Below are positions 15,686 through 26,334 of a stretch of 64,000 nt of DNA, piece after piece. A model generated the notes under the pieces. It worked only from the letters and a program-made list of their open reading frames with translations. It was not told where the DNA came from and ran no database searches. Numbering within the stretch: the first letter of the stretch is position 1; each line of letters opens with the position of its first letter. The translations under genes and the position numbers were made by a program. Source of the stretch: Demequina sp. NBRC 110057 (GTDB lineage Bacteria; Actinomycetota; Actinomycetes; Actinomycetales; Demequinaceae); assembly GCF_002090175.1 (NCBI RefSeq), contig NZ_BBRN01000004.1, positions 62,001-126,000 of the forward strand, in the 5' to 3' direction.

Positions 15686-18442
15686 ATGGGCTCTCGCGAG
15701 CCCGCCCGTCTGGTGGGGCGCGAGGCGGAGCGGCGCAGGCTCGAAGCGCTCCTGGGCGAGGCGCGCAACGGGGACGGTGGTTGCCTCCTGATGGTCGGCG
15801 ATCCCGGGGTGGGGAAGACGTCACTCCTGGAAGGTGCCGTTGTCGCCGCTCGTGGGCTTTCCGTCTCGCAGGTCACCTGCTGCGACGTCGAGTCGGCGAT
15901 GCCGTACGCGGCACTTCAGCGGCTCGTGGGTGCGATGAAGGGGCACCTTCCCGCCCTGCCGTCGTCGCACCGCGAGGCGCTCACGGTCGCGCTGGGCCAC
16001 GGGGAGGGGCCGCCCCCACAACGGGCGCTCGTCGCGCTCGCCGTCCTCGGTCTCGTCGCCGCCGCGTCCGAGGAGGAGCCATGGCTCCTCGCCGTCGACG
16101 ACGCCCATCTCCTCGACGCGGAATCCGCCGAGGTGCTCGGCATCGTGGGACGTCGGCTGGGAGCGGAGTCCGTCGCCCTCCTCGTCGCGAGCCGCCCCCA
16201 TCAGGCGACCCACGCTGCGTTCGCCGGCATCGATGCAGTGACCGTCGACCCTCTCGGCCCCGACGCCGCCACCGAACTCCTCCGGGGCCTTGTGGAGGGG
16301 CCGCTCGACGCCGACGTGGCACGGGCCGTCGTGCGCGATACGGCCGGGAACCCTCTCGCGCTGTGCGAGGTGGCCCGCGAGTGGGACGGTCACGGACTCA
16401 CTCGATTGACGCTCGCCGGATCTCCGGGGCCCGTGGGCGATCAGTTGGAGCGTCACTTCTCGGCGCTCGCGGGCTCGCTGAGCCCCGACGCTCAGACCTG
16501 GCTCCTGGTGGCGGCCGCCGAGTCCTCCGGTGACCTTGCCGTCATCCGCGCCGCCGCTTCGGCGCTCGACGCCGCGCCGGGCGCCGAGGCAGAGGTGGAG
16601 CGCGCGGGCCTGGTGCGCATCCGCGAGGCGGCACACCTGCGACACCCGCTCGCGCGAGCCGCGATCTACGGTGCGGCGTCGGACTCCGACCGCCGGGACG
16701 TCCACGGCGCGCTCCGTGACTACTACGCGCGTGTAGGACGCCGCGACTTGTCCGTGCAGCATGCGGCGGCCGCGAGCGCGGGACCCGACGACGCCATCGC
16801 CGGCGCGCTCCGCGAGCTCGCCGAGGACGCGGCGCAGCGAGGCGCCCAGGTGACGCGTGCGCGGCTGCTCGCTTCCGCGGCGGCCCTCTCGGCTCGCCCG
16901 GCCGCGCGGGCATCGTGCCTGATCGACGCCGCGCAGGCCGCGGTGTCGAGCGGACATCCGCACCTGGCGCTCGAACTCATCGCCGACGTCGACAGTGCGA
17001 CGCTCGACGCGGTCGCGAGTGCGCGGCTGCTCATCGTCACCACCCGGTGCGCCCTCTTCTTGTCGAGCCTGGCGAACGCGGACGAGGTGATCGCGGAGGT
17101 GCTCGACGCGGCCGACGCGGTGGCGGGGGAAGCGCCGGGGCTCGAGCGCACCTTGCTGCTGTTCGCCTTCGAGCTGCTCCAGGTCACCCTGGCGCCCGGC
17201 GTGCTCGCCCGTCTCGAGGGCTTTGGCGCACGCCTGCGCGCGGCCCGCGACCCCGGAGACGACGCATGGGGACTCGTCCTCGCGGCCATTGCCGCGTTCA
17301 TCCTCGACGACTATGCGGAGGCGGTCCCCGCGCTCGAACGCGCGCGCATCGCGCTCGAAAACCTCGACGACGCCGCGCTCATCGACACCTCCTCGTACCT
17401 CGTGGTGCCCGCGCTGGGCCTGTGGGACGCCGACGGCGCCGTCGCGATGCTCGAGCGTGCCGCCTCGAGTGCGCGACGGCTGGGTGCCCTGCGCGAACTC
17501 GACGCGATCCTGTGGACCCACAGCACGGTCGAGATGTCGAGGGGCTGCCCCTCCGCCGCGCGTCGGCTGCTCGTGCAGGTCGAGGGGATCCGGCAAGCGC
17601 TCGGCTACGCCGAAGTCTTGGCGGTGAACCCCGCGGTGCTGGCCTGGACGGGCGTGCCGCGCGCGCACATCGAGCCGATGGAAGCCGTGCTCGACGGCAT
17701 GGGCTTTGGCGGGGTCGTGCGGATCAGTCGCGCGCACTGCGCCGTCGCCGACATCGCGGCCGGCGAATACGCGGCGGCGCTGCCGGTACTACTGGAGGTC
17801 CTGGACACTCCCTTCCTCCAGGCGTCCCTGCCGCAGCTCTCCGATGCGGTCGAGGCTGCGGTGCGCAGCGATCGCCCCGAGGTGGCGCGTCGCCTCGCCG
17901 ACCACCTTGCCGCACACGCCGACGCGTGCGGGAGGCCGTGGGCGAGGGCGCTGGCGGCCCGCGCCGCGGCGCTCGTGACCGATGGCCCCGACGCCGAGCC
18001 CCTGTATGCGGAGGCCATCGCGAGCATCGACGCGACGGGACTCACGGGAGAGCAGGGGCGCACGCGACTGCTGTACGGGGAGTGGCTGAGGCGCAGGGGC
18101 CGACGCCTCGATGCGGCGCGCGAGCTCACTCGCGCCCACGAGATCCTCACCGAATGCGGCGCCACCGTGTTTGCCGAGCGCGCCAGGCGCGAACTCGCCG
18201 CGGCGGGGATGGCCGCGCCCCGGCGCGGCCCGCGCAACCCGCGCGAGGACCTGACGGCGCGCGAGGCCGCCATCGCCGCCCTCGCCGCGAAAGGCCGCAC
18301 GAACGCCGAGATCGGCGCGCGCCTCTTCATCAGCGCCAACACCGTGGACTACCACCTGCGCAAGGTCTTCAGAAAGATGGGCGTGACCTCGCGCCGCCAG
18401 CTGGCCGATGCCCTCGCCGACCAGGGAGCCGACGGCACGTAG
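15686..18442 (+). CDS. LuxR-family regulator with N-terminal AAA ATPase (LAL/MalT-like)
   Basis: A 918-residue large ATP-binding LuxR regulator. It opens with [20 protein letters not shown], then Walker [10 protein letters not shown] (residues 38-46) and Walker B-like [12 protein letters not shown] near 135. A long helical, TPR-like middle follows, and a C-terminal Lux[47 protein letters not shown] proteins usually activate adjacent catabolic or secondary-metabolite genes in response to a ligand. ATG 15686 is chosen because TACTGT (15673-15678) lies 7 bases upstream and overlaps the alternative GTG 15677. It precedes four hydrolase-type genes it may control. Confidence 0.9.
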   Translation: MGSREPARLVGREAERRRLEALLGEARNGDGGCLLMVGDPGVGKTSLLEGAVVAARGLSVSQVTCCDVESAMPYAALQRLVGAMKGHLPALPSSHREALTVALGHGEGPPPQRALVALAVLGLVAAASEEEPWLLAVDDAHLLDAESAEVLGIVGRRLGAESVALLVASRPHQATHAAFAGIDAVTVDPLGPDAATELLRGLVEGPLDADVARAVVRDTAGNPLALCEVAREWDGHGLTRLTLAGSPGPVGDQLERHFSALAGSLSPDAQTWLLVAAAESSGDLAVIRAAASALDAAPGAEAEVERAGLVRIREAAHLRHPLARAAIYGAASDSDRRDVHGALRDYYARVGRRDLSVQHAAAASAGPDDAIAGALRELAEDAAQRGAQVTRARLLASAAALSARPAARASCLIDAAQAAVSSGHPHLALELIADVDSATLDAVASARLLIVTTRCALFLSSLANADEVIAEVLDAADAVAGEAPGLERTLLLFAFELLQVTLAPGVLARLEGFGARLRAARDPGDDAWGLVLAAIAAFILDDYAEAVPALERARIALENLDDAALIDTSSYLVVPALGLWDADGAVAMLERAASSARRLGALRELDAILWTHSTVEMSRGCPSAARRLLVQVEGIRQALGYAEVLAVNPAVLAWTGVPRAHIEPMEAVLDGMGFGGVVRISRAHCAVADIAAGEYAAALPVLLEVLDTPFLQASLPQLSDAVEAAVRSDRPEVARRLADHLAAHADACGRPWARALAARAAALVTDGPDAEPLYAEAIASIDATGLTGEQGRTRLLYGEWLRRRGRRLDAARELTRAHEILTECGATVFAERARRELAAAGMAAPRRGPRNPREDLTAREAAIAALAAKGRTNAEIGARLFISANTVDYHLRKVFRKMGVTSRRQLADALADQGADGT

Positions 18443-18554
18443 TCCGCGACGACTACGCGCCACGCGTGGTGACGCGGGCGAGCCCGGCTCGAAGCATGGG
18501 AGGACGGGCCCGCCGATCCACGGGAAGGCCCCCGGCGCCTCGAGGAGGCCCCTC

Positions 18555-19379
18555 ATGCCCTTCGTCACCACCGAGGACGGCTCGCAGATCTTCTATAAGG
18601 ATTGGGGATCCGGAGGCAGCCCCGTGCTGCTCAGTCATGGATGGCCGCTCAACGCCGACGCGTGGGAGGCCGCCGCGCTCTTCCTCGCCGAGCACGGGCA
18701 TCGGGCCATCGCGCACGACCGGCGCGGCCACGGCCGCTCCAGCCAACCGTGGGGCGGCAATGAGATGGACACCTACGCGGATGACCTCGCTTGCCTGCTC
18801 GACCACCTCGACGTCACCGACGTCACCCTCGTGGGGCACTCCACGGGTGGCGGCGAGGTGCTTCACTATCTCGCGCGGCACGGCTCGGCGAGGGTTGCGA
18901 AGCTGGTGCTGGTGTCGGCGGTGCCGCCGCTCATGGTGCGCACCGACGACAACCCCGAGGGGCTGCCGCTTGACGTGTTCGACGGCATCCGGGCAGGCGA
19001 GGCGTCCAACCGCTCCCAGCTCTACCGAGACCTCGCGGACGGCCCGTTCTTTGGTCATAACCGCGGCGGCGACGTGCCGCAAGGGTTCCGCGATGCGTTC
19101 TGGCTGCAGGGCCTCGCCTCGGGCACCCGCAACGCGTACGAGTGCATCGCGGCGTTCTCCGCCACCGACTTCCGGCCCGACCTTGCCAAGGTCGACGTCC
19201 CGCTCCTGGTGATTCACGGCGACGACGACCAGATCGTGCCGTTCGAGATCTCCGGCAAACTCTCCGCCGCGGCAGTGCCGGGAGCGCGGTTGCTGGTGTA
19301 CGAGGGCGGATCGCACGCCCTTCCCGATACCTCGCGGGACCGCCTCCATGGCGACCTGCTGGCCTTCATCGACGAGTGA
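18555..19379 (+). CDS. Alpha/beta hydrolase, non-haem chloroperoxidase-like
   Basis: A 274-residue alpha/beta hydrolase. Oxyanion strand [11 protein letters not shown], nucleophile elbow GHSTGGGE, acid in [15 protein letters not shown], and His in [14 protein letters not shown]. The [11 protein letters not shown] block and overall look match cofactor-free chloroperoxidase/arylesterase-like enzymes. GAGGAGG precedes ATG 18555 by about 6 bases. A 10-base palindrome CCACGCGTGG (18460-18469) lies in the gap behind the LAL regulator. First of four consecutive hydrolase-fold genes. Confidence 0.88.
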   Translation: MPFVTTEDGSQIFYKDWGSGGSPVLLSHGWPLNADAWEAAALFLAEHGHRAIAHDRRGHGRSSQPWGGNEMDTYADDLACLLDHLDVTDVTLVGHSTGGGEVLHYLARHGSARVAKLVLVSAVPPLMVRTDDNPEGLPLDVFDGIRAGEASNRSQLYRDLADGPFFGHNRGGDVPQGFRDAFWLQGLASGTRNAYECIAAFSATDFRPDLAKVDVPLLVIHGDDDQIVPFEISGKLSAAAVPGARLLVYEGGSHALPDTSRDRLHGDLLAFIDE

Positions 19380-19389
19380 GGTGACCCCC

Positions 19390-20217
19390 ATGTCCACTCC
19401 GACCACCATCGTGCTCATTCACGGTCTTTGGATGACTCCCTCAAGCTGGGACACCTGGGCAGCGCGCTTCCGCGACAAGGGATTCACGGTGCTCACGCCC
19501 GGATGGCCCGGCGTCGGCGACGCGAGCCCCGCCAGCCTGCGCGACGACCCGTCGTCACTCACGAACAGGTCCATCACCGAGATCGTGGATGCGTACGACG
19601 AGATCATCCGCGGCCTCGACGCCCCGCCGATCATCATGGGCCACTCGTTCGGCGGGCTCTTTGTCCAGATGCTCCTCGATCGCGGACTCGGGGCCGCGGG
19701 CGTGGGCGTCGAGCCCGGGCAGCCGGCCGGCGTGCTGACGCTGCCGTGGCCGACGCTACGGTCAGGCCTGCCGGTCTTGTCCAACCCCTTCGCCAAGAAG
19801 GGAGCTAAGGCGCTCACCCCACAGCACTTCCACTACACGTTTGGCAACGACCTCAGCCGCGAGGACTCGGACCGCGAGTTCGAGGCGAGCGGCATCCCCG
19901 CCGTCAACCGGGTGTTCTTCGAGGGGGTGCTGTCGTTGCCGCGCACGCGCACCGGCATCACTCGCGTCGACTACACCAAGGCCGACAGGGCTCCGCTGCT
20001 CATCATCTCGGGCGAGCTCGACCACGTCGTGCCGCCATCGGTGCACCGCAGCCTGGTGAAGCAGTACGCGCGCGGGTCGGGCGTGGTCGAGCACATCGAA
20101 TACCCGGGCCGGACCCACCGCATCGTCTCGCAGCCTGGCTGGGAGGAGGTCGCCGATCACGCGCTGCAGTGGTCGCTCGATCACGCGCGCCCGGGTGTGC
20201 CCAGCGCACAGGGGTGA
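19390..20217 (+). CDS. Alpha/beta hydrolase (esterase/lipase-like)
   Basis: A 275-residue alpha/beta hydrolase: VLIHGLWMTPSSWDTW, nucleophile elbow MGHSFGGLFVQ, acid in LLIISGELDHVVPPS and His in YPGRTHRIV. It begins 10 bases after the previous hydrolase and ends flush with the next gene, so the set forms one operon. The resemblance is to putative lysophospholipase/esterase proteins; substrate unknown. It is not a close copy of its hydrolase neighbours, so the cluster is a set of related folds rather than a recent tandem duplication. Confidence 0.86.
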   Translation: MSTPTTIVLIHGLWMTPSSWDTWAARFRDKGFTVLTPGWPGVGDASPASLRDDPSSLTNRSITEIVDAYDEIIRGLDAPPIIMGHSFGGLFVQMLLDRGLGAAGVGVEPGQPAGVLTLPWPTLRSGLPVLSNPFAKKGAKALTPQHFHYTFGNDLSREDSDREFEASGIPAVNRVFFEGVLSLPRTRTGITRVDYTKADRAPLLIISGELDHVVPPSVHRSLVKQYARGSGVVEHIEYPGRTHRIVSQPGWEEVADHALQWSLDHARPGVPSAQG

Positions 20218-21045
20218 GTGGCGGTGGACGTCACGGCGATCGGTGGGCCCACCATGCTCCTCGAACTCGACGGATGGCGGCTGATCGTCGACCCCACGTT
20301 CGATCCTGCCGGCGGCCGCTATCCCTTCGCCCTCGGCACGGCGTCTACCAAGACCGTTGGCCCCGCGGTCGCCGCAGCGGACCTGGGCCCGATCGACGCG
20401 GCTCTCGTCAGTCATGACCAGCATGCCGACAATCTCGACGCGGCGGGGCGCAGACTCCTGGAGCGAATCCCTGTGGTGATCACCACGCGTGCGGCGGCGC
20501 GCCGACTGCGTCATCCCGATGCGCGGGGCCTCGCGCCGGGGCGGGCGACTGCGCTCGCCGCGCCGGGGCGACCGACCCTCGTCGTCACCGCCACGCCGGC
20601 GCGTCACGGGCCGCCGCTCAGTCGTCCCATCCTCGGACCGGTCGTGGGGTTCGCGATCTCTCGGGTCGGCACCGAGGGGACGCGAGTATGGCTCACGGGG
20701 GACACCGTGGCGAGCCGGCGCGTCAGGCGTGCGGCGTCGCGCCTGGCGCCGGACGTCATGGTGGTCAACGCCGGGGGAGTGGCGTTTGGGATCACCGGAC
20801 GCCTGCGGTACACGATGACCGGCATCGCGGCCGCGCGCCTCGTCGAGGCGGCGGCCCCGCGCGTGGCCATCCCCGCTCACGTTGAGGGGTGGTCACACTT
20901 CGTGGACGGAGTCGACGGCATGCGTGCCGGGCTCGCCCACGTGCCCGCGGCCCGCGCGGTCACGCGCTGGCTCCAGCCCGGGGAGGCCGTCTCGATCCCC
21001 GAACCCGACGGTCCCGCGCGCTCGCGGGCATCCGCCGACACCTGA
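20218..21045 (+). CDS. Metallo-beta-lactamase-fold hydrolase
   Basis: A 275-residue MBL-fold protein. The N-terminus VTAIGGPTMLLELDGWRLIV has the usual opening, and the metal motif is SHDQHADNLD (H-x-x-H-x-D-N, a variant of HxHxDH). Later ligands are likely in ATPARHGPPLS, LTGDTVAS and IPAHVEGWSHF. It resembles UlaG-like or phosphodiesterase-type members. The GTG start follows the previous stop with no gap. Its place between alpha/beta hydrolases suggests one degradation or detoxification route. Confidence 0.82.
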   Translation: MAVDVTAIGGPTMLLELDGWRLIVDPTFDPAGGRYPFALGTASTKTVGPAVAAADLGPIDAALVSHDQHADNLDAAGRRLLERIPVVITTRAAARRLRHPDARGLAPGRATALAAPGRPTLVVTATPARHGPPLSRPILGPVVGFAISRVGTEGTRVWLTGDTVASRRVRRAASRLAPDVMVVNAGGVAFGITGRLRYTMTGIAAARLVEAAAPRVAIPAHVEGWSHFVDGVDGMRAGLAHVPAARAVTRWLQPGEAVSIPEPDGPARSRASADT

Positions 21046-21086
21046 CCGCCGTTCGGCGGCACCTCACACTGCTCCTGGGAGTCCTC

Positions 21087-21983
21087 ATGTCACCCTCGTT
21101 TTCCCCCGCGCGCCGCCTCATCGTCGTGGCGCTCGCCCTGATCGCCACCCTGGTCGCGGCAAGCCAGGCCGCGACGGCCAGCCCGTCCCCGTCCACCGCG
21201 GCGGCACCCCGCCCGGCAATACCCAGCGCGGCGCTGCCCGCCGCCGTCGCGGAGACGGCCTCCTCGCGAGGCCACGCGAAGCCAAAGCCCACGATCGTCC
21301 TCGTCCATGGCGCCTTCGCCGACTCGTCCGGGTGGGCGCTCGTGACGCCGGCCCTCGAGGCCGCGGGCTATCCCGTGATCGCCTTCTCGAACCCCCTGCG
21401 CGGGCCCCAGCACGACGCGGCATACCTGCGCGCCTTCCTCGACACGCTCGAGGGCCCCATCGTGCTCGTCGGACACTCCTACGGCGGCGTGGTCATCACC
21501 AACGCTGCCACGGGAGACGACGACGTGACCGACCTTGTCTACATCGCCGCGTATGCACCCGCCGAGGGAGAGTCGGTGCAAGCCATGAATGCCCTGGGAG
21601 GAGGCCACTCCGACGTCACGAACCATCTCGTCGTTCGCCCCTTCCCCGGAGCGTCGGAGGGCGACGCCGACGCCTACATCGACCCCGCGTACTTCCGGCA
21701 GCTCTTCGCTCAGGACCTCCCGCGGTCCGTCGCGGCCACCATGGCCGGATCCCAGCGCCCCGGCGCGCTGGCAGCACTCGTCGCGCCGTCCGGTGAGCCC
21801 GCGTGGGAGACGATCCCCAGCTGGTACATGGTCGCCAAGAACGACCGGATCATCCCGCCGGAGGCGGAAAGGGTGATGGCGGACCGTGCCGATGCGACAA
21901 CCGTGGAGGTCTCCTCGTCGCACGTGCCCATGCTGTCCAAGCCCGCCCAGGTGGTCGCGCTGATCCTGCGCGCGGCCCGTTAG
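21087..21983 (+). CDS. Secreted alpha/beta hydrolase
   Basis: A 298-residue protein with an N-terminal signal peptide (RRLIVVALALIATLVAASQA, probable cleavage near ATA-SP) and a Ser/Pro/Ala-rich linker to about residue 60. The catalytic domain then has IVLVHGAFADSSGW, nucleophile elbow GHSYGGVVI, acid in AKNDRIIPPEAE and His in SSSHVPMLSKP. This matches the secreted salicylate-esterase/hydroxynitrile-lyase-like alpha/beta hydrolases common in actinobacteria. It is the last gene of the hydrolase run and is followed by a GC-rich hairpin. Confidence 0.88.
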   Translation: MSPSFSPARRLIVVALALIATLVAASQAATASPSPSTAAAPRPAIPSAALPAAVAETASSRGHAKPKPTIVLVHGAFADSSGWALVTPALEAAGYPVIAFSNPLRGPQHDAAYLRAFLDTLEGPIVLVGHSYGGVVITNAATGDDDVTDLVYIAAYAPAEGESVQAMNALGGGHSDVTNHLVVRPFPGASEGDADAYIDPAYFRQLFAQDLPRSVAATMAGSQRPGALAALVAPSGEPAWETIPSWYMVAKNDRIIPPEAERVMADRADATTVEVSSSHVPMLSKPAQVVALILRAAR

Positions 21984-21995
21984 CCATCCCAGACC

Positions 21996-22033
21996 CCGTC
22001 CCCGTCGGGCTCGCCATCGCCCGGCGGGGGCGG
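21996..22033 (+). terminator. GC-rich hairpin after the hydrolase cluster
   Basis: A 15-base-pair stem, left arm CCGTCCCCGTCGGGC (21996-22010) and right arm GCCCGGCGGGGGCGG (22019-22033) with two T-G pairs and an 8-base loop, follows the last hydrolase. There is no T-tract. It probably ends the hydrolase transcript before the FAH-family promoter. Confidence 0.5.
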
Positions 22034-22049
22034 CCCGCCGCGACAGGTG
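22028..22049. repeat. 22-base exact repeat, copy 2
   Basis: Identical to 15618-15639. Here the copy contains GCGACA (22040-22045), placed 16 bases before the TACGCT box (22062-22067) of the next gene, so it may supply a -35 element. Its first bases belong to the right arm of the preceding hairpin. Confidence 0.6.
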
Positions 22050-22074
22050 GGGCGCGGGCACTACGCTGGAGACC

Positions 22075-22863
22075 ATGCGTATCGCCCGATTCACCACTGG
22101 AGACGAGCCCCGCTACGCGATCGTGGACGGCGCCCCGGGCGAGGAGGAGCTGGTGGTTCTCACCGGCGACCCCATGTACACCCCGGGCAACGTCACGGGC
22201 GAGCGGGTCAAGCTCACCGACGACGTCCGCCTCCTCGCGCCCGTCATCCCGCGCTCGAAGGCCGTGTGCCTGGGCAAGAACTATGCCGCCCACGCCGAGG
22301 AGATGAAGGACATCACCGGCCCCGCCGGCGAATACCCCATCGTCTTCCTCAAGCCCAACACCGCCGTCGTGGGGCCGGACGACCCGATCGTCCTTCCCTC
22401 CTACAGCGACGACGTGCAGCTCGAGGCTGAACTCGCCATCGTCATCGGCCGCATGTGCAAGGACGTGCTCCCCGAGCACGCCGAGCAATACATCTACGGC
22501 TACACCTGCGCCAACGACGTCACCGCGCGCGACGTCCAGAAGCAGGAGGGTCAGTGGTTCCGTGGCAAGGCGTTCGACACGTCGCTGCCCATCGGCCCCT
22601 GGATCGAGACCGAGCTCGACACCGAGGACGCGCGCATCACCGGCTCCATCAACGGCACCGTGGTTCAGGAGGGCAACCTCAAGGACATGATCAACGGCAT
22701 CCACGAGGCCGTTGCGATCGCGTCCGAGGTGACCACCCTGCTGCCCGGCGACCTCATCCTCACCGGCACCCCCGCGGGCGTCACCCGCCTCAGCCACGGC
22801 GACATCGTCGAGGTCGAGATCGAGGGCCTTGGCACCCTGCGCAACCCGGCCATTCGCCGCTGA
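22075..22863 (+). CDS. Fumarylacetoacetate hydrolase-family protein
   Basis: A 262-residue FAH-domain enzyme with the conserved core [28 protein letters not shown], the metal-binding [27 protein letters not shown] and [11 protein letters not shown]. The family includes acylpyruvases and 2-hydroxyhepta-2,4-diene-1,7-dioate isomerases that act on 2-keto acids with Mg2+ or Mn2+. A leaderless promoter is likely (TACGCT 7 bases before the ATG). In actinobacteria it often stands just before gltX, as here. Confidence 0.92.
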   Translation: MRIARFTTGDEPRYAIVDGAPGEEELVVLTGDPMYTPGNVTGERVKLTDDVRLLAPVIPRSKAVCLGKNYAAHAEEMKDITGPAGEYPIVFLKPNTAVVGPDDPIVLPSYSDDVQLEAELAIVIGRMCKDVLPEHAEQYIYGYTCANDVTARDVQKQEGQWFRGKAFDTSLPIGPWIETELDTEDARITGSINGTVVQEGNLKDMINGIHEAVAIASEVTTLLPGDLILTGTPAGVTRLSHGDIVEVEIEGLGTLRNPAIRR

Positions 22864-22943
22864 GGCGGCGGCGCCCCTGCCCGGCCGCAGCATCGGCCAC
22901 CCGTACCACTCGCACCACCCCAGCACCAGGAGAACCTGACACC

Positions 22944-24446
22944 GTGAGCGACACCACCGCCCAGGCACCCGAGGTCCGCGTCCGCTTCTGCCCGTCCCCG
23001 ACCGGGACGCCGCACGTGGGCCTCATCCGCACCGCCCTCTTCAACTGGGCGTACGCCCGCCACACCGGCGGCAAGATCATCTTCCGCATCGAGGACACGG
23101 ACGCCGAGCGCGACTCCGAGGAGTCCTTCGAGCAGCTCCTCGACGCCCTCGACTGGATGGGCATCGACTACGACGAGGGCCCCGGCATCGGCGGCCCCTA
23201 CGGCCCGTATCGCCAGTCCGAGCGTCACGACCTTCACAACGACGTCGCCAACCGCCTCCTGGGCGCCGGCTACGCCTACGAGTCCTTCTCGACCCCCGAG
23301 GAGATCGAGGCGCGCCACAAGGCCGCCGGCCGCGACCCCAAGCTGGGCTACGACGGCTTCGACCGCGACCTCACGGACGAGCAGAAGGCGGCCTTCCGTG
23401 CCGAGGGCCGCGTCCCCGTCATCCGCGTCCGCATGCCCGACGAGGACATCACGTTTACGGACCTCATCCGCGGCGAGATCACCTTCCGCGCGGGCACGGT
23501 TCCCGACTTCGTCATCGTTCGCGGCAACGGCGTCCCGCTGTACACGCTCGTGAACCCCGTGGACGACGCGCTCATGAAGATCACCCACGTGCTGCGCGGC
23601 GAGGACCTGCTGTCCTCCACCCCGCGTCAGATCGCCCTGTACCGCTACATGGTGGACCTGGGGATCGCCGACCGCGTGCCTCAGTTTGGCCACATGCCGA
23701 TGGTGACCGGCGAGGGCAACAAGAAGCTGTCCAAGCGCGCCCCCGAGTCCAACCTGTTCCTGCACCGCGAGCGCGGATTCATCCGCGAGGGCCTGCTGAA
23801 CTACCTGGCGCTGCTGGGCTGGAGCATCGGCCCCGACCGCGATGTGTTCACGCCCGACGAGCTGGTGGCGGCGTTCGACATCAGCGACGTCAACCCCAAC
23901 TCGTCGCGCTTCGACCTCAAGAAGGCCGAGGCGATCAACGCCGACCACCTGCGCATGCTGCCCGTGGGCGAGTTCGTGGCCCGCATGGTTCCCTACCTGC
24001 ACGCCTCCGGCCACCTGTCGAGCGCGGACCCGCAGGAGCTCACGCCGCACGAGGAGCAGGTGCTCGCCGAGGCCGCTCCGCTCGTGCAGACCCGCATGAA
24101 CCTGCTGGGAGAGGCCCCCGCGATGCTGGGCTTCCTCTTCGAGGACGACCACGGCTACGAGTACGACGAGAAGGCCATCGCTAAGCTTCCCGAGAACGCC
24201 GCCGAGATCCTCGACGCCGCGATCGGCGTGCTCGAGGGGCTCGAGGACTTCGGCGCCGAGGCGCAGCAGGAGGCGCTGCAGGCGAAGCTCGTGGACGAGA
24301 TGGGCATCAAGCCGCGCTTCGCGTACGGCCCGCTGCGCGTCGCCGTGACCGGGCGACAGATTTCGCCGCCGCTGTTCGAGTCGATGGAGATCCTGGGCCG
24401 CGAACACGCTCTCGAGCGCCTGCGTCGCCTGCGCGCCACCCTGTGA
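22944..24446 (+). CDS. gltX: Glutamate-tRNA ligase
   Basis: A 500-residue class I aminoacyl-tRNA synthetase that charges tRNA-Glu, and probably tRNA-Gln before amidation in actinobacteria. The HIGH-like motif is [20 protein letters not shown] (about residue 20), the catalytic domain includes [15 protein letters not shown], and the KMSKS loop is [13 protein letters not shown]. The anticodon-binding C-terminal domain is complete. GTG 22944 follows AGGAG. The stop overlaps the HAD gene GTG by 4 bases. tRNA-Gln and tRNA-Glu genes lie 3-6 kb downstream. Confidence 0.96.
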   Translation: MSDTTAQAPEVRVRFCPSPTGTPHVGLIRTALFNWAYARHTGGKIIFRIEDTDAERDSEESFEQLLDALDWMGIDYDEGPGIGGPYGPYRQSERHDLHNDVANRLLGAGYAYESFSTPEEIEARHKAAGRDPKLGYDGFDRDLTDEQKAAFRAEGRVPVIRVRMPDEDITFTDLIRGEITFRAGTVPDFVIVRGNGVPLYTLVNPVDDALMKITHVLRGEDLLSSTPRQIALYRYMVDLGIADRVPQFGHMPMVTGEGNKKLSKRAPESNLFLHRERGFIREGLLNYLALLGWSIGPDRDVFTPDELVAAFDISDVNPNSSRFDLKKAEAINADHLRMLPVGEFVARMVPYLHASGHLSSADPQELTPHEEQVLAEAAPLVQTRMNLLGEAPAMLGFLFEDDHGYEYDEKAIAKLPENAAEILDAAIGVLEGLEDFGAEAQQEALQAKLVDEMGIKPRFAYGPLRVAVTGRQISPPLFESMEILGREHALERLRRLRATL

Positions 24447-25222
24447 CGGTGTCGCGGGGCTCTGGGGCCGATGCGGTGGCGGGCCCGGGTGACCGGCCCG
24501 CCATCCGCGGCATCCTCCTCGACGTCGACGACACCCTCGTCGACACCAGGGGAGCCTTCCGTCACGCCCTCCTGAGGGTCGCCGACGAGTACCTGGACGC
24601 CGGGGCCGATGCCGAGGCGGTGCTCGCGCACTGGCGTGACGACCGCGGCGGCTGGTACCGGGCTCACACCCGCGGCGAGATGAGCCACCGCGAGCAGCGC
24701 AAGCGCCGCGCCCAGGACCTTCACGCGACGTTCGGCGGTCCGGACCTTGACGACGACGCGTACGACGTCTGGGACGCCGGCTTCGAGCGTCACTTCCGCG
24801 AGGGCTGGAAGCCGTTCCCCGATGCGGCGCCGCTGCTTGATGCTCTCGACGCGGCAGGCATCCCCTACGGGTCGGTCTCCAACGCGAATCTCGCCTACCA
24901 GGAGCTCAAGCTCGCCGCGTGCGGCCTGGAGCGCGTGGAGATGTTCGTGGGCGTGGACACCTTTGGGGTCGGCAAGCCCGATCCTCGCGTCTTTCTCGAG
25001 GGCTGCGCACGGCTGTCCCTGCCGGCCGACGCCGTGGCCTATGTCGGCGACGAGCCCGACCTGGACGCCGCCGGAGCGGCAAGGGCAGGGCTCACCGGCG
25101 TCTGGCTCGACCGGCCCGGCACGCGCAGGACCGGTCACGACGGCGACGACCTGGGTGACCTGGGCGACCGCACGGTGCGCGCGAGCGGCCTCGACGACGT
25201 GATGGCGGCGCTCGGCCTGTAA
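24443..25222 (+). CDS. HAD-superfamily hydrolase
   Basis: A 259-residue haloacid dehalogenase-type phosphatase. Motif I is [11 protein letters not shown] with nucleophile and acid Asp, motif II SVSNAN, motif [14 protein letters not shown] with the lysine, motif [18 protein letters not shown]. The helical cap lies between motifs I and II. Substrate unknown; phosphoglycolate-like phosphatases are closest in layout. Its GTG overlaps the gltX stop (GTGA), so it is translated with the synthetase. Confidence 0.9.
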   Translation: MTVSRGSGADAVAGPGDRPAIRGILLDVDDTLVDTRGAFRHALLRVADEYLDAGADAEAVLAHWRDDRGGWYRAHTRGEMSHREQRKRRAQDLHATFGGPDLDDDAYDVWDAGFERHFREGWKPFPDAAPLLDALDAAGIPYGSVSNANLAYQELKLAACGLERVEMFVGVDTFGVGKPDPRVFLEGCARLSLPADAVAYVGDEPDLDAAGAARAGLTGVWLDRPGTRRTGHDGDDLGDLGDRTVRASGLDDVMAALGL

Positions 25223-25298
25223 CTCTCTCGCGCGCGTCTGTCGCAGCCGCGGCGTAGCCTGAACGGCACGGGTCCTGAGGGGCCCATCGGAGGGGCCG

Positions 25299-26303
25299 AT
25301 GAGCGGCGAGTTCATCGTCGTGGAGGAGCCGGCGTCCCATCGCGGGCGCCGCTCCCGCTTGCGCGCCCGGGAACGGCCGACTCGACGCCAGGTGAGGCGG
25401 CGTGCGGCGGTGGTCGCGGGCGCGGCCCTCCTCGTCGGGGCGCTCGTGCTCAGCGATCGCGCGGCGGGCGGGGCGGGGGACGCCGCGTCGGCCGTCACGC
25501 CTACGCCCTCCGCGACCCTCGCGAGCGCCACCTCCGCGCAGCAGGCCACCGCGATCGCGTACACGGAGTATCGGGCGCGGGTCGAGCTTGCGGCCTGTCT
25601 CAACGGCATCGGCGATCCGTACGAGCCGCGGGTGACGCGCCACGAGCCGCTGGTGGCCGACGTGGCGGCATACCTGGGCATCGATCCCGCGCCGATCGAC
25701 GCGGCGGCCCCGAGCCCGGAGTTGCGCCATCCCCGGTACTACCTGGACTCCGTCCCCGCACCGCCGCGTTCTCCCGCGTGCCCCGCCCCCAACACGGAGA
25801 TGAGCGCCTCGGACGCCGCCGAGATCGCCGCCACCGTACGCCAGGCGGTGGCGGACGACGGGTTTCGTGCGGCCATCGCCGAGCAGGAGTGGCTGCGCCG
25901 GCATCCGGCCGAGGCGTCGCACTTCTTCGCGCTGTTGGGGGCGGACGGCGCTGAGGCGCCCCGTAGCGACCCGGCCGCCAGCGAGCGCTGGGAGGTCTCC
26001 CTCGCCGAGGTCACGGAGTCCCTGGCCGACGTGGTGTGGATTCCCGTGACCCAGGAGGCGACGGACATGTTCGCCCAGGCGAGCGGGCTGACAGAATCCG
26101 GCAGCGCCATCGTGGTGCGCGTCAGCGGCGAGCCCTGGGCCCTCGTGCAGGGCGGCTACATGACCACTGTCATCGCCATCGAATGCGACGGCGCGGTGGT
26201 CTCCGTCGGGGCGCGCAGGCCGTGGGGAAACGCTCAAGAGGCCCTGGCCGTGGCGACGGCGGTGGCCGCCGCATGCGTCGCGACGGCGCCGGACGTAGCC
26301 TGA
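25299..26303 (+). CDS. Membrane-anchored protein of unknown function, paralogue A
   Basis: I do not recognise this 334-residue protein. A basic cytoplasmic tail of about 35 residues (starting MSGEFIVVEEPASHRG) precedes one hydrophobic helix (about 36-53) and a Thr/Ser/Pro/Ala linker. The outside domain contains ARVELAACLNGIGDPYEPRV, YLGIDPAPIDAAAPSPELRH and a C-terminal half with WIPVTQEATDMFAQASGLTE and ALVQGGYMTTV, plus a few cysteines. It is a clear paralogue of the next gene. GGAGGGG precedes the ATG. No catalytic motif is visible. Confidence 0.8.
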   Translation: MSGEFIVVEEPASHRGRRSRLRARERPTRRQVRRRAAVVAGAALLVGALVLSDRAAGGAGDAASAVTPTPSATLASATSAQQATAIAYTEYRARVELAACLNGIGDPYEPRVTRHEPLVADVAAYLGIDPAPIDAAAPSPELRHPRYYLDSVPAPPRSPACPAPNTEMSASDAAEIAATVRQAVADDGFRAAIAEQEWLRRHPAEASHFFALLGADGAEAPRSDPAASERWEVSLAEVTESLADVVWIPVTQEATDMFAQASGLTESGSAIVVRVSGEPWALVQGGYMTTVIAIECDGAVVSVGARRPWGNAQEALAVATAVAAACVATAPDVA

Positions 26304-26334
26304 CGGAGGCGCCCCTGTAGCGCCAGGAGGAGCG

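Noticed and set aside
15821-17737. 638-codon minus-strand frame opposite the LAL regulator
   Set aside because: No motifs and biased composition, while the plus strand has Walker A and B and a LuxR HTH.
22864-22943. Riboswitch or T-box leader before gltX
   Set aside because: Only 80 bases lie between the FAH-family stop and the GTG; no specifier-like or aptamer structure is visible.
22665-24407. 580-codon minus-strand frame opposite gltX
   Set aside because: Shadow of a certain synthetase gene; no domain seen.
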